A stretch of DNA of 35,399 nt from Candidatus Mediterraneibacter avicola (GCA_019115385.1 DXDR01000048.1:1-35399), one strand, 5' to 3'; shown: positions 1-7,798, counted from the stretch's first letter. The notes: generated by a model not told the origin, from the letters alone. Numbers and translations are program-made.

Positions 1-1
1 G

Positions 2-310
2 TTTCTGAAGACGGGAGAAATAACGTTTGATATCGAAATCAGGACCGTTGATGGAGACAGGCTTTTAGCCTCTGCATCCAAAGCAATCACAGTTACCGAA
101 AAGGTGGTTTCAGAGACGCCTGATGATGAGATAAACAATGGCGGACAGAGCCCGACAAAATCTGAGACGAAAAACCCTGACAATAACAAGGCCGTCCCAC
201 AGACAGGAGATACTGCTGATTTCACACTGCCAATTATCCTGCTGTCCATATCAGGTATCAGCCTTGCCGGAACATTTTTCTATCTCAGAAAGAGAAAATA
301 CAATTCATAA
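2..310 (+). CDS. C-terminal end of a sortase-anchored surface protein (5' truncated by window edge)
   Basis: An open frame enters from the left edge and ends at TAA 308-310; only about 102 residues are visible. The first part (about 33 residues, with FDIEIRTVDGDRLLA) looks like the end of a beta-rich extracellular domain. It is followed by a hydrophilic low-complexity spacer rich in P, T, S, N and E, then a sorting signal: VPQTGD (an LPXTG variant with V for L), a hydrophobic segment of about 20 residues (FTLPIILLSISGISLAG...) and a positive tail RKRKYN. This three-part tail is the classic class of sortase substrates, so the protein is probably linked to peptidoglycan with its body outside the cell. 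The substrate or ligand of the missing N-terminal part cannot be told. A strong hairpin terminator follows directly, so this is the last gene of its transcript. Confidence 0.85.
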   Translation, partial: FLKTGEITFDIEIRTVDGDRLLASASKAITVTEKVVSETPDDEINNGGQSPTKSETKNPDNNKAVPQTGDTADFTLPIILLSISGISLAGTFFYLRKRKYNS

Positions 311-315
311 CAGAG

Positions 316-349
316 ATCAGCCTGCTGAACGTCGGCAGGCTGATTTTTC
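316..349 (+). terminator. Intrinsic terminator of the surface-protein gene
   Basis: A 10-bp perfect stem (ATCAGCCTGC at 316-325 with its complement at 335-344) closes a 9-nt loop and runs into TTTTTCGTT. It begins six bases after the stop codon of the surface protein. Confidence 0.85.
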
Positions 350-484
350 GTTGTCCGTTTTTCTATTCTACGTCCTTCGTGTCATCTGCAGTATGGAATA
401 AAAAGCTGATATAAAAAGGTCATTTAGATTTTTTTTAGCAGTGATTTATATATTTTCTTTTTCTTTTATAATTCACTCATATTT

Positions 485-512
485 TTGTAACATTTACTGT
501 CTATACTATATA
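485..512 (+). promoter_or_regulatory. Possible sigma-A promoter of a non-coding transcript
   Basis: TTGTAA (485-490), a 16-bp spacer and TATATA (507-512) lie in an AT-rich stretch. No protein gene follows on the plus strand, but a 9-bp inverted repeat starts three bases downstream and two hairpins follow, so this could drive a short RNA of roughly 130 nt. Each box matches the consensus only partly, and AT-rich DNA gives such matches by chance. Confidence 0.3.
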
Positions 513-514
513 TC

Positions 515-537
515 AGATAGTTGATAAACAACTATCT
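515..537. promoter_or_regulatory. Perfect 9-bp inverted repeat, operator-like
   Basis: AGATAGTTG (515-523) and its exact complement (529-537) flank a 5-nt ATAAA centre. The size and near-symmetry suit the operator of a dimeric repressor, and it sits where a transcript from the 485-512 promoter would begin. No regulator gene is adjacent, so the partner is unknown. Confidence 0.4.
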
Positions 538-547
538 CCCCCCTCAT

Positions 548-578
548 AAAGTTTAGGCGCTGCAAGGCGCCGCACTTT
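548..578. other. GC-rich hairpin in the intergenic stretch 311-657
   Basis: GGCGC (556-560) pairs with GCGCC (567-571). An outer AAAGT/ACTTT pair (548-552 with 574-578) extends it across a small internal loop. There is no poly-T run after it on either strand, so it is not an obvious terminator. I see no start codon with a ribosome binding site in the stretch, which appears to be non-coding. Confidence 0.4.
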
Positions 579-610
579 ACTCTCATTCCTTTAGATAACT
601 TATAAAACGG

Positions 611-646
611 CGAAAACCCGTCGGCTGCAAAGCTGACGGGTTTTCG
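611..646. terminator. Bidirectional terminator hairpin with GCAA loop
   Basis: CGAAAACCCGTC (611-622) pairs perfectly with 635-646. The stem continues through GGCT/AGCT (one G-T pair) to a GCAA tetraloop at 627-630. It lies 11 bases beyond the stop of the minus-strand hydrolase gene and most likely ends the citrate synthase-hydrolase transcript. It could equally end a short plus-strand transcript. The T-run outside the stem is weak, because most of the Ts are inside the stem. Confidence 0.75.
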
Positions 647-657
647 TTATCTTTATA

Positions 658-1587
658 TTATTTTATTTTTTCCTCAAACCACTGATACAGATCCTCATAT
701 ACCTGCTGCCGGTCTGTCTCGTTCAAAATTTCATGTCTGTCTCCGGTATAAAGCCTCAGCGTGGTATCCTGTATTCCTGCCGCGCAGTATTTTTCGTATA
801 CTTTGCGTACGCCTTTTCCAAAATCCCCTACCGGATCTTCTGCCCCTGAAACAAAAAGGATAGGCAGTGTTTTAGGGATCATAGATATGTTTTCCTTTCT
901 CTGCATGCCGAGCATTCCAGCCATCATACTGTAATATGCATTTACAGTGAACATGAAAGAACACATCGGATCCGCCACATACGCATCCAGATGGTCTCTG
1001 TCGCTGGTAATCCAGTCCGCCCGCGTCCTGGCAGGCTTAAACTTTTTATTAAAAGATCCTGTTACCAGTTCATCTACCATTTTGCTTCTGTAATGCCATC
1101 CACGAACCGCAGCCATCAGCCGGCAGAGACGTTTTACAAACAGCAGGGACGCCCTGCTGTGATCTGTCACTACGCCCATGAGGACCACGCCGTCCAGCCC
1201 GTTTCCATACATCTGAATGTACTGACGCAGCAGTGATGAGCCCATACTATGCCCCAGCATAAAATACGGCACATCCGGATGTTTCTTTGCCGTGCGCTGG
1301 CGGAGCGTGTGAATATCTCCCAGCACACAGGCGTTTCCATATTTTTTATCGAAAAATCCGTACTCCGATTTTGACTGCACAGATTTTCCATGACCAAGAT
1401 GATCATTTCCCACCACATAATATCCTTTTTCACAGAGAAAACGGGCAAACTCATCATACCTTTTGATATATTCAACCATACCGTGGCAGATCTGCAGAAC
1501 AGCCCGCACCTCGCCTTCCGGCTTCCATTCTATTGTATGAATCTCCGTGTTTCCATCCTTGGATGGGAAATAGAACTCATCTCTCAT
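658..1587 (-). CDS. Alpha/beta hydrolase, monoacylglycerol lipase/lysophospholipase-like (Hydrolase_4/S33 family)
   Basis: A 309-residue cytoplasmic enzyme with no signal peptide. Visible family marks are an early HG motif (ICHGM, residues 33-37, oxyanion region), the nucleophile elbow GHSMGS (112-117, Ser114), an Asp in GAEDP (Asp251) and the catalytic His in GDRHE (His285). Order and spacing are typical of PldB/monoglyceride-lipase relatives, which hydrolyse acyl esters of lysophospholipids or monoacylglycerols; the actual substrate is not shown. The ATG at 1587 has AAGGAAG about five bases upstream. The gene starts nine bases after the citrate synthase stop, so it is probably co-transcribed with that gene and ended by the hairpin at 611-646. 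The pairing with citrate synthase has no clear biochemical explanation. Confidence 0.85.
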   Translation of the reverse strand: MRDEFYFPSKDGNTEIHTIEWKPEGEVRAVLQICHGMVEYIKRYDEFARFLCEKGYYVVGNDHLGHGKSVQSKSEYGFFDKKYGNACVLGDIHTLRQRTAKKHPDVPYFMLGHSMGSSLLRQYIQMYGNGLDGVVLMGVVTDHSRASLLFVKRLCRLMAAVRGWHYRSKMVDELVTGSFNKKFKPARTRADWITSDRDHLDAYVADPMCSFMFTVNAYYSMMAGMLGMQRKENISMIPKTLPILFVSGAEDPVGDFGKGVRKVYEKYCAAGIQDTTLRLYTGDRHEILNETDRQQVYEDLYQWFEEKIK

Positions 1588-1596
1588 GTTACTTCC

Positions 1597-2967
1597 TTAC
1601 CTGTCATCTAATTTTATGTAATCCCGGTACGGAGCAAGCGGCTTATATGCCGGACGAATGATCTTGTCTACATTTTTGAGCTCTTCCAGTCTGTGCGCGC
1701 TCCATCCTACAATACGCGCCGCTGCAAAGATGGGCGTGTACAGTGACGGCGGGAGATCCAGCATGCTGTACACCAGACCGCTGTAGAAGTCCACGTTTGC
1801 ATTAACTCCTTTGTACATGCGGCGCTTCTCTCCAATAATTTCCGGCGCCATATGCTCTACTTTCTCATACAGCGCATACTCTTCCTGATGTCCTTTTTCT
1901 CTCGCAAGCTGCTTAACAAATTTTTTAAAGATATCTGCGCGGGGATCAGAAATGGAATATACCGCATGGCCCATTCCATAAATCAGTCCCTTCTTATCAA
2001 AGGCTTTCTTATCAAGAAGAGCTTCCAGATAAGCCCGGATCTGATCTTCATCGGTCCAGTCTGTCAGATGTGCCTTCATATCCTCAAACATCTGCGTCAC
2101 TTTAATATTTGCACCGCCGTGCTTCGGTCCCTTCAGAGAGGCCATCGCCGCTGCAATGGTAGAATATGTATCTGTTCCCGAAGATGTTACTACGTGCGTT
2201 GTAAATGTAGAATTGTTTCCGCCGCCGTGATCCATGTGGAGTACAAGAGCCATATCAAGAATCTTTGCCTCCAGCTTCGTGTACTTCCGGTTCTCGCGCA
2301 GCATCATAAGAATATTCTCTGCTGTGGAAAGCTTCGGATCCGGCGCATAAATGTACAAGTCTTCCCCGCTTTTATAGTTATAAGCATGATAGCCGTAGAC
2401 CATCAGCATGGGGAACTGGCTGATCAGATTCAGGCACTGACGGAGCACATTCGGTATACTGGTATCATCCGCCTTATCGTCGTAAGAATAAAGCTGCAGG
2501 ATACTCCTTGCAATACTGTTCATCATATCGCGGCTCGGCGCCTTCATAATAACATCCCGCACAAAATTCGGCGGAAGCGTACGCCGTTCCCCGATCATTT
2601 TCTGAAAATCCTTCAGTTCCTCTTTGTTCGGAAGGTCCCCAAAAAGAAGCAGATATGCCGTCTCTTCATATCCCGGGTGCTTTGCATCCAAAAAGCCTTT
2701 TACAAGATCCTTGATGTTGTATCCGCGGTAATAAAGATTACCTGCACATGGCACCGTCTCTCCGTTTACTACCTTTGAAGCGCAGACGTCTGATATATTT
2801 GTCAGTCCGGCAAGCACGCCTTTTCCATTCAGGTCGCGCAGGCCCCTCTTTACTTCATACTTTGTGTACAGTTCCTTGTCAATCGCATTATTCGTTTCGC
2901 ATTTGAGAGCCAGCTCTTCAATTTCCGGAGTAATATCGAAAAAAATGCTGTCAATATCTTTTGCCAT
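1597..2967 (-). CDS. gltA: Citrate synthase
   Basis: A 456-residue protein that condenses acetyl-CoA with oxaloacetate to citrate. The catalytic triad is present: His247 in HMDHGGGN, His334 in GMGHAVYS followed by DPR, and Asp393 in NVDFYSG. The substrate-binding GPKHGGAN segment lies at 280-287. It is longer than the roughly 370-430 residues of most bacterial enzymes because of an N-terminal extension of about 45 residues, a form common in clostridia. The ATG at 2967 has AAGGAGG at good spacing, and a strong promoter lies about 50 bp upstream. It is the first gene of a two-gene unit with the hydrolase. The aconitase-family gene is on the same strand about 5 kb away but is not in this operon; no isocitrate dehydrogenase is visible. 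The assignment is certain to family; the symbol follows general usage. Confidence 0.95.
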   Translation of the reverse strand: MAKDIDSIFFDITPEIEELALKCETNNAIDKELYTKYEVKRGLRDLNGKGVLAGLTNISDVCASKVVNGETVPCAGNLYYRGYNIKDLVKGFLDAKHPGYEETAYLLLFGDLPNKEELKDFQKMIGERRTLPPNFVRDVIMKAPSRDMMNSIARSILQLYSYDDKADDTSIPNVLRQCLNLISQFPMLMVYGYHAYNYKSGEDLYIYAPDPKLSTAENILMMLRENRKYTKLEAKILDMALVLHMDHGGGNNSTFTTHVVTSSGTDTYSTIAAAMASLKGPKHGGANIKVTQMFEDMKAHLTDWTDEDQIRAYLEALLDKKAFDKKGLIYGMGHAVYSISDPRADIFKKFVKQLAREKGHQEEYALYEKVEHMAPEIIGEKRRMYKGVNANVDFYSGLVYSMLDLPPSLYTPIFAAARIVGWSAHRLEELKNVDKIIRPAYKPLAPYRDYIKLDDR

Positions 2968-3020
2968 TTGACCTTCCTCCTTCTCTCTTTTTTCTTCACT
3001 TTTTACTGTATGACCTTTTT

Positions 3021-3049
3021 ATTATACTAAAAGTGTAAATAATATACAA
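3021..3049 (-). promoter_or_regulatory. Promoter of the citrate synthase gene
   Basis: On the minus strand TTGTAT (3044-3049), a spacer of exactly 17 bp and a perfect TATAAT (3021-3026) point at citrate synthase, about 50 bp from its start codon. No operator-like repeat is obvious beside it. Confidence 0.75.
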
Positions 3050-3068
3050 TAAATTCAATATTAAATAT

Positions 3069-3935
3069 TTATGAACACAGCTTATTAGACAAAAAAGCGA
3101 ATTCTTCCAGGGTCAAAGACTCGCCCCGGACACTCATTCCTTTTCCCAGCTGCTCGACAGCGGACTCTATTTCTTCTTTTGAAAAAACAAGCTCGGGGGA
3201 ATTTTTCAGTCCGTTGACCAGCGTCTTGCGCCTCTGGTTAAAGGAGGCCCGGATGATCCGAAACATAAGCTTTTCATCGGCCACTTCCACCGGCGGCTTC
3301 TCGTAGCGATCCAGACGGATCACTGCAGATCCCACCTTCGGCCTTGGCATAAAGCAGTTCGGCGGCACATTTGCCACAATATACGGTTTCGAATAATACT
3401 GCACTGCCAACGAAAGAGCGCCATAATCCTTTGTTCCCGGTCCCACCTGCATACGATCTGCCACTTCCTTCTGAACCATTACGGTAATACTCTTCACCGG
3501 TACATGGTTTTCAAAAAGCCCCATAATGATCGGCGTGGTAATATAATACGGCAGATTTGCCACCACCTTAAGCGGCCTGCCCCCGTTCTCCTTTTCTGCC
3601 AGTTCCCGGATATCAAGTTTCAGCACGTCCTCATTGATAATTCTTACATTATCATATCCGTCCAACGTATCCTCCAGGATCGGAATCAGCGCGCGGTCAA
3701 TCTCCACTGCAACTACTCTGCCTGCCGCACATGCCAGATACTGTGTCATAGTCCCGATTCCCGGACCGATCTCCAGCACACAGTCCTCCGGACCGATTTC
3801 GGCCGCCCGGATGATCTTGTCCAGCACATGCGTATCGATCAGGAAATTCTGTCCGAACTTCTTCTGAAAAGTAAAATTATATTTCTGCAAAACCGCAATC
3901 GTATTCTGCGGATTACCAAGCGTAGGCTCTCTCAA
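3069..3935 (-). CDS. rsmA: 16S rRNA (adenine-1518/1519-N6)-dimethyltransferase, TTG start
   Basis: A 288-residue S-adenosylmethionine enzyme that dimethylates the two adjacent adenines in the 3'-terminal hairpin of 16S rRNA late in small-subunit assembly; also known as KsgA. Motifs in order: LGNP and KKFGQNFL at the N-terminus (residues 6-32), SAM motif EIGPGIGT (55-62), acidic VEID after strand 2 (77-80) and the catalytic NLPYY (127-131). Length is normal. The frame begins with TTG at 3935, seven bases after a full AAGGAGG; the start is set by this site and by the conserved N-terminal LGNP segment, since no ATG occurs nearby. It follows tatD with a 28-bp gap occupied by a hairpin, and both are probably one transcript. 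Confidence 0.95.
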   Translation of the reverse strand: MREPTLGNPQNTIAVLQKYNFTFQKKFGQNFLIDTHVLDKIIRAAEIGPEDCVLEIGPGIGTMTQYLACAAGRVVAVEIDRALIPILEDTLDGYDNVRIINEDVLKLDIRELAEKENGGRPLKVVANLPYYITTPIIMGLFENHVPVKSITVMVQKEVADRMQVGPGTKDYGALSLAVQYYSKPYIVANVPPNCFMPRPKVGSAVIRLDRYEKPPVEVADEKLMFRIIRASFNQRRKTLVNGLKNSPELVFSKEEIESAVEQLGKGMSVRGESLTLEEFAFLSNKLCS

Positions 3936-3951
3936 CGTTTTTCCTCCTTGT

Positions 3952-3980
3952 TTTCAAAAGGGGTCAGTCCCCTTTTGAAA
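3952..3980. other. 12-bp stem hairpin spanning the tatD stop, just before the rsmA ribosome site
   Basis: TTTCAAAAGGGG (3952-3963) pairs perfectly with 3969-3980 around a 5-nt TCAGT loop. The 3' half of tatD's last codons (SKGD and stop) forms one arm. On the minus strand the hairpin is followed by AACAAGGAGG, the rsmA ribosome site, not by a U-run. It may be an intercistronic stability or attenuation element, or a small dispersed repeat captured at the gene end. Confidence 0.6.
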
Positions 3981-4737
3981 GATTATACAGTTTTCTCGCA
4001 TTTATTTCTGTTTGTTGTATGACTTCTTCGTAAGTTATTTCTTTTATTGCCGCAATTTCTTTTGCCACATAAGGAAGATACAGGGATGCGTTCCTTTTTC
4101 CCCGGAAGGGCTCCGGGGCGAGATAGGGGCAGTCTGTCTCCAGTACTATGGACTCCAGGGGAATCTCTTTTACGGTTTCTTTGAGTTTTCTGCCGTTTTT
4201 GAACGTTACTACGCCGCCCACACCGATATAATATCCCATTTTCACATACTCCCGGGCCATTTCCGGCGAATAGGAGTAGCAGTGGATAACCCCTCTGATC
4301 CCACGGGCATGACGCTGCATGATCTCCATTGTATCGGCGGCCGCCTCTCTGCTGTGTATGATCACCGGCATCCCTTTTTCCCCGGCAAGTTCCAGCTGAC
4401 GGATAAACCACTTTTTCTGCAGGTCATGTGCCTCTTTATCCCAGTAATAGTCCAGACCTATCTCTCCCACCGCCACAATCTTTTCACAGTCCAGCAGGGC
4501 CGCCATCTTCTGGAGCGCCTCCTCACTCAGCGTTCCCACTTCGTCGGGATGCACCCCTACTGAGCCGTACACAAAAGGATATCTCTCTGTCAGAACCTTT
4601 ATCTTATCCCATGACTCAATGGTGGAACCGGCGTTGACGATGGCGCCGATCCCCTCCGCTTCCATCCTCTCCAGCAGTTCCTCCCGGTCTGTATCAAACT
4701 GTTTATCATCATAATGCGCGTGTGTATCAAAAATCAT
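3964..4737 (-). CDS. tatD: TatD family metal-dependent hydrolase (DNase)
   Basis: A 257-residue cytosolic TIM-barrel metallohydrolase. Metal ligands expected for the family are in place: DTHAHYD at the N-terminus (His6, His8), the Glu in VGEIGLDYYWD (about residue 94), HSREA (about 131), HCYSYS (about 155) and the Asp in ETDCPYLAP (about 205). Members act as 3'-5' exonucleases/DNases and are often found next to rsmA, as here, where tatD is upstream of rsmA on the same strand. The ATG at 4737 has AGGAGATTAGGGT just upstream. The final codons are part of a perfect hairpin, so its C-terminal sequence may have been shaped by that element. Confidence 0.92.
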   Translation of the reverse strand: MIFDTHAHYDDKQFDTDREELLERMEAEGIGAIVNAGSTIESWDKIKVLTERYPFVYGSVGVHPDEVGTLSEEALQKMAALLDCEKIVAVGEIGLDYYWDKEAHDLQKKWFIRQLELAGEKGMPVIIHSREAAADTMEIMQRHARGIRGVIHCYSYSPEMAREYVKMGYYIGVGGVVTFKNGRKLKETVKEIPLESIVLETDCPYLAPEPFRGKRNASLYLPYVAKEIAAIKEITYEEVIQQTEINARKLYNLSKGD

Positions 4738-4794
4738 ACCCTAATCTCCTGTCCGCATGTTTTTGCTCCGCCCGGACTCTCCCCTGTGCAGCAG

Positions 4795-4825
4795 AAAAGA
4801 GAAGCCGCCGGGCTTCTCTTTTTTT
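4795..4825 (-). terminator. Terminator after the beta-propeller gene
   Basis: A 12-bp stem (AAAAGAGAAGCC at 4795-4806 with 4811-4822) closes a GCCG loop. A-runs on one side and T-runs on the other make it usable in both directions. It lies between the minus-strand stop at 4914 and the tatD start at 4737, so it separates the sigma/propeller unit from tatD-rsmA. Confidence 0.8.
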
Positions 4826-4913
4826 GCCGGAGCATTATTTCCCATTTTATTCCCACCGGGGAAAAATTTCAACGTTTTTCTGTCTCCGCTTTGCTCATAG
4901 CCGATCTGTCCCC

Positions 4914-7052
4914 TTATAATACAATATCATCCACCTTTTCAAATCCGTCCATTGTGTAGGATTCCACCGTATTTCCGCAGACGATATAGAACCGTCCGCC
5001 TGCATACAGCCCCCGGGTCTCGCCCCAGCCGGAAAGTTCTCTTTTTAACACTTCATGAAATCCTGTCTCGTCAAATGTAAATATATAATACCAGTTTGCG
5101 CCCGATGACCAGGCCGTAAAGCCAAACAGATTTTTTTCCGTATCCACGAAAACTGCCCTGTAATTGTAGGCCACATCCGTCCCATACATATCTTCGATCA
5201 CATAGAAAGCTGTTTCCTGCACAGACGCCGGGTCCGAGATGTCAAACATAGACAGCTTCACTCCTTCCGTGGTGATGGACTCCTCATCCACATCCATCCC
5301 GATACCGAGAAGCCGCCCTTCTCCGTAGGGATGAAGGTATTCGGAAAATCCAGGCAGCTTCAGTTCGCCGATGATCTCCGGGTTTGACGGGTCAGACAGA
5401 TCGACGGAGAAGAGCGGATCTACCTCCTCGAATGTGACAAAATACCCTGTATCGCCCATGAACCGCGCAGAGTAAACAGATTCTCCCGGCGCCAGGTCAT
5501 GGATTTCTCCCACAACCTCCAGATCCTGGTCCAGCACATAAAGCGAGTTGCTGTCTGCCTGGAAAAGCTGCGTCTGCCCCGCATCCTCCTCTGTTCTCGC
5601 CGTCCCCGCAATGGGCTGTACGCCGCCGCCCGAAGTATAAACCGGCTCAACGGTGGTGACAAGCCTCAGATAGCCTTTGTACTCGTCAATGCTGAAGGAA
5701 TCGTGGAGCGTTCCATCCACCTCGGCCTGGGCTTTGGCCGCAAGTCCGCCATTCCTGTAAGCGATCTTGCGTACACATGTCCGGGTCACGCCTTCCTCCC
5801 CGTCACAGAGCCCTTCCGCAACATAAATATTTTCTCCGCTCACATAGCACCGGCTGCTGCTCCCCAGCACCGCCGCAGTGTCTGTTTCTTCCTCCGGTGC
5901 ATTCAGTGCAAACGCCGAGATCAGCGTGTACTCTTTTCCCGACTGTCCTGCAGGGATATAGATATCCTCAGGCGCCAGCAGCTTCTCCTGGACCTGGGGA
6001 ATATACGCCTCCCGATCGGCAGGTTCAGCCGGTATTCCCGCATAAAAATTACTGATCAGATACACATAACCGTCTTTCACCCGCATTGTGTTAAAATAAC
6101 CACTCTGGGAAAATACTCCCACCTGCTCCGGCTGAGCCGCATCGCTTATGTCATAAACATATACCCCTGTGACCGTGCAGTCCCTGCCGTCAGCATCCGC
6201 ATCCTCCTCAACGCCATATTCCTGCGCACTCTCTGTATATACAGCTGCCAGAATGTCTCCTTCTACATACAGCTCGGAAAACCACCCTTCTCCTTCCAGA
6301 GTGATGGCTGCTGTCTTTTCCATATCCGCATTGCCAATGGCCACAATATCGATCTTCCGGTCCGTCATCACATAGAGATATTCTCCGTCTGTCTTAACGA
6401 TATCGCCTTCTCCCACGCCTTCCTCGCGTACATTTGTGTCCGAATGCTCTGCGCCTGACCGGCTTCCGGCGTCCGTGCTGCTCTTTGCCGCCATGTCATT
6501 TCCCATTGCTGCGGAGGTCTCCGCGTCTTCCACTGCCGCGCCATAATTACTGTTATCCCACCAGCTGTTCAGAGCGTCCGCCCTGATATAACCATATATC
6601 TCGTCGTAATCGCCGGCACACGCCAGCCCGGATGTTCCTTCCACAGGCGCCTCTTCTTCTCCCTTTTCCGCCATTACAGCTGAATTTTGCCCGGCGTCCG
6701 TTCCCCTCCCGTCCTCCGGGCAGAATGCTCCGTATCCGGCAGTGATCCCCACCGCCAGACAGAGACAGGCAGCCACAGTTGCGCCGGTATATTTCCACAT
6801 TTCTCTCCGCCTGCGTACATGCTGATTTGCCGCCAGCATCTTCTCAACCGCTTCCGGCTGCAGCTTATCCGGCACCTGGGTATCGGCAGTCATGCTGCGG
6901 ATCTTTTCCTCAATTTTCTCCTCCTCATCTCTGCCTGCAAAATCCTCTGTACCTGATATGATTCCGCCTTTTCGCTGCAAACCCGACTGTTCCTGACGGC
7001 GTGTCTTTCCTCTCAAGTGACTGTTTAAGTTCATTCTGCCTCTTCGTTTCAT
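4914..7052 (-). CDS. Membrane-anchored beta-propeller protein, probable anti-sigma partner
   Basis: A 712-residue protein. About 86 residues of charged cytoplasmic N-terminus, containing VPDKLQPEAVEKML, precede a transmembrane helix (roughly 87-108, WKYTGATVAACLCLAVGITA). A low-complexity linker follows, then a large extracellular domain with repeated strand-turn units (YLYVMTDRKIDIVAI, VYVYDISDAAQP, LFSVDLSDPSNPEIIG, LSMFDISDPASV), the pattern of the Beta_propel family (PF09826). The N-terminal arrangement resembles anti-sigma factors of clostridia, and the gene starts four bases after the ECF sigma stop. I infer that it holds the sigma factor at the membrane and senses something outside. 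ATG 7052 is preferred over GTG 7079 because the latter overlaps the sigma gene and lacks a ribosome site, whereas GAAAGG precedes 7052. The ligand is unknown. Confidence 0.8.
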   Translation of the reverse strand: MKRRGRMNLNSHLRGKTRRQEQSGLQRKGGIISGTEDFAGRDEEEKIEEKIRSMTADTQVPDKLQPEAVEKMLAANQHVRRRREMWKYTGATVAACLCLAVGITAGYGAFCPEDGRGTDAGQNSAVMAEKGEEEAPVEGTSGLACAGDYDEIYGYIRADALNSWWDNSNYGAAVEDAETSAAMGNDMAAKSSTDAGSRSGAEHSDTNVREEGVGEGDIVKTDGEYLYVMTDRKIDIVAIGNADMEKTAAITLEGEGWFSELYVEGDILAAVYTESAQEYGVEEDADADGRDCTVTGVYVYDISDAAQPEQVGVFSQSGYFNTMRVKDGYVYLISNFYAGIPAEPADREAYIPQVQEKLLAPEDIYIPAGQSGKEYTLISAFALNAPEEETDTAAVLGSSSRCYVSGENIYVAEGLCDGEEGVTRTCVRKIAYRNGGLAAKAQAEVDGTLHDSFSIDEYKGYLRLVTTVEPVYTSGGGVQPIAGTARTEEDAGQTQLFQADSNSLYVLDQDLEVVGEIHDLAPGESVYSARFMGDTGYFVTFEEVDPLFSVDLSDPSNPEIIGELKLPGFSEYLHPYGEGRLLGIGMDVDEESITTEGVKLSMFDISDPASVQETAFYVIEDMYGTDVAYNYRAVFVDTEKNLFGFTAWSSGANWYYIFTFDETGFHEVLKRELSGWGETRGLYAGGRFYIVCGNTVESYTMDGFEKVDDIVL

Positions 7053-7056
7053 ACCT

Positions 7057-7626
7057 CTATCCTTTCTGAACGTCTTCACTAAGCATCCGGTTCATTTTGC
7101 AGAGCGCCCGGCTCTTTTTCGACCTTACCGTTGCGGCGCTCATACGGAGCATCCTGCCGATCTCTTCACTGCTGTATCCGCCGAACACAGAAAAGGCAAC
7201 GATCGTCCTTTCCTCTTCCTTTAATTCGGCAAAAGCGTCTCTCACATCCTGATGCTGTACATAAGTCTGGATGAAATCCGATGCCGGGGCGCAGAATCCT
7301 GTAGTCTCCGGCGTCTCCTTCGGAAGAGTCTCAGCCGATTTTTCCCGGCCGCGCTTCCTAATGATTTTCCTGCACCGGTTGCTCAGGATCGTAAAAATCC
7401 AGCTTTTAAAAGACTCCGCCTTTCTAAGACGGGAAATTCCTTCATATGCTGAAATCACCGTCTCGCTGACTGCATCCTCCGCATCGTGGACGTTTCCCAG
7501 TATATACAGGGCAAACCGGTACATTTCTGTATAATTCCGGGAGTACAGTACAGCAAATGCTTTCGCATCTCCCTCTCCCGCCCGGCGGACAAGCTCCTGG
7601 ACAGAAGCCGTTTCATAATCGTGCAT
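7057..7626 (-). CDS. ECF-type RNA polymerase sigma factor (sigma-70 family)
   Basis: A 189-residue two-domain sigma factor. Region 2 covers roughly residues 10-85 (AVLYSRNYTEMYRFALYILG, NVHDAEDAVSETV, ESFKSWIFTILSNRCRKIIR). A linker and region 4 follow (about 120-180) with the helix-turn-helix GYSSEEIGRMLRMSAATVRSK. It would direct polymerase to a small regulon under an envelope signal. ATG 7626 is chosen because AAGGAGG sits eight bases upstream; the in-frame GTG at 7632 is only two bases from that site. It is the first gene of a two-gene unit with the membrane beta-propeller protein, the usual sigma/anti-sigma order. I could not identify a convincing ECF-type promoter upstream, so autoregulation is not shown. 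Confidence 0.9.
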   Translation of the reverse strand: MHDYETASVQELVRRAGEGDAKAFAVLYSRNYTEMYRFALYILGNVHDAEDAVSETVISAYEGISRLRKAESFKSWIFTILSNRCRKIIRKRGREKSAETLPKETPETTGFCAPASDFIQTYVQHQDVRDAFAELKEEERTIVAFSVFGGYSSEEIGRMLRMSAATVRSKKSRALCKMNRMLSEDVQKG

Positions 7627-7720
7627 CCGCACCCCCTCCTTCCACGTCTGCTATATATTAGAGTCATCAGGACATAGGTCTGTTGCATGTAATCTATATT
7701 TTTCCATTTTTTAGAGACAG

Positions 7721-7798
7721 AAAAAGGACAGACGCTGCTGTAAGGCCGGGCACACTTCCGGCGCCCCGCAGGGCGCCTGCCTTACACAACATCTGTCC
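7721..7798 (-). terminator. Large terminator of the aconitase-family gene
   Basis: Nested complementary arms: GGACAGA (7726-7732) with TCTGTCC (7792-7798), GTAAGGC (7740-7746) with GCCTTAC (7779-7785), and GGCGCCC (7760-7766) with GGGCGCC (7771-7777) around a CGCA loop. On the minus strand the structure ends in TTTTTCTGTC. It begins 23 bases past the stop at 7821. Confidence 0.8.

Noticed and set aside
1852-2778. 308-codon open frame on the plus strand
   Set aside because: Antisense to the well-supported citrate synthase gene; the translation has no recognisable motif and no upstream signals.
7053-7079. Upstream GTG start at 7079 for the beta-propeller gene
   Set aside because: It would overlap the sigma gene by 23 bases and has no ribosome site, whereas ATG 7052 has GAAAGG at suitable spacing.
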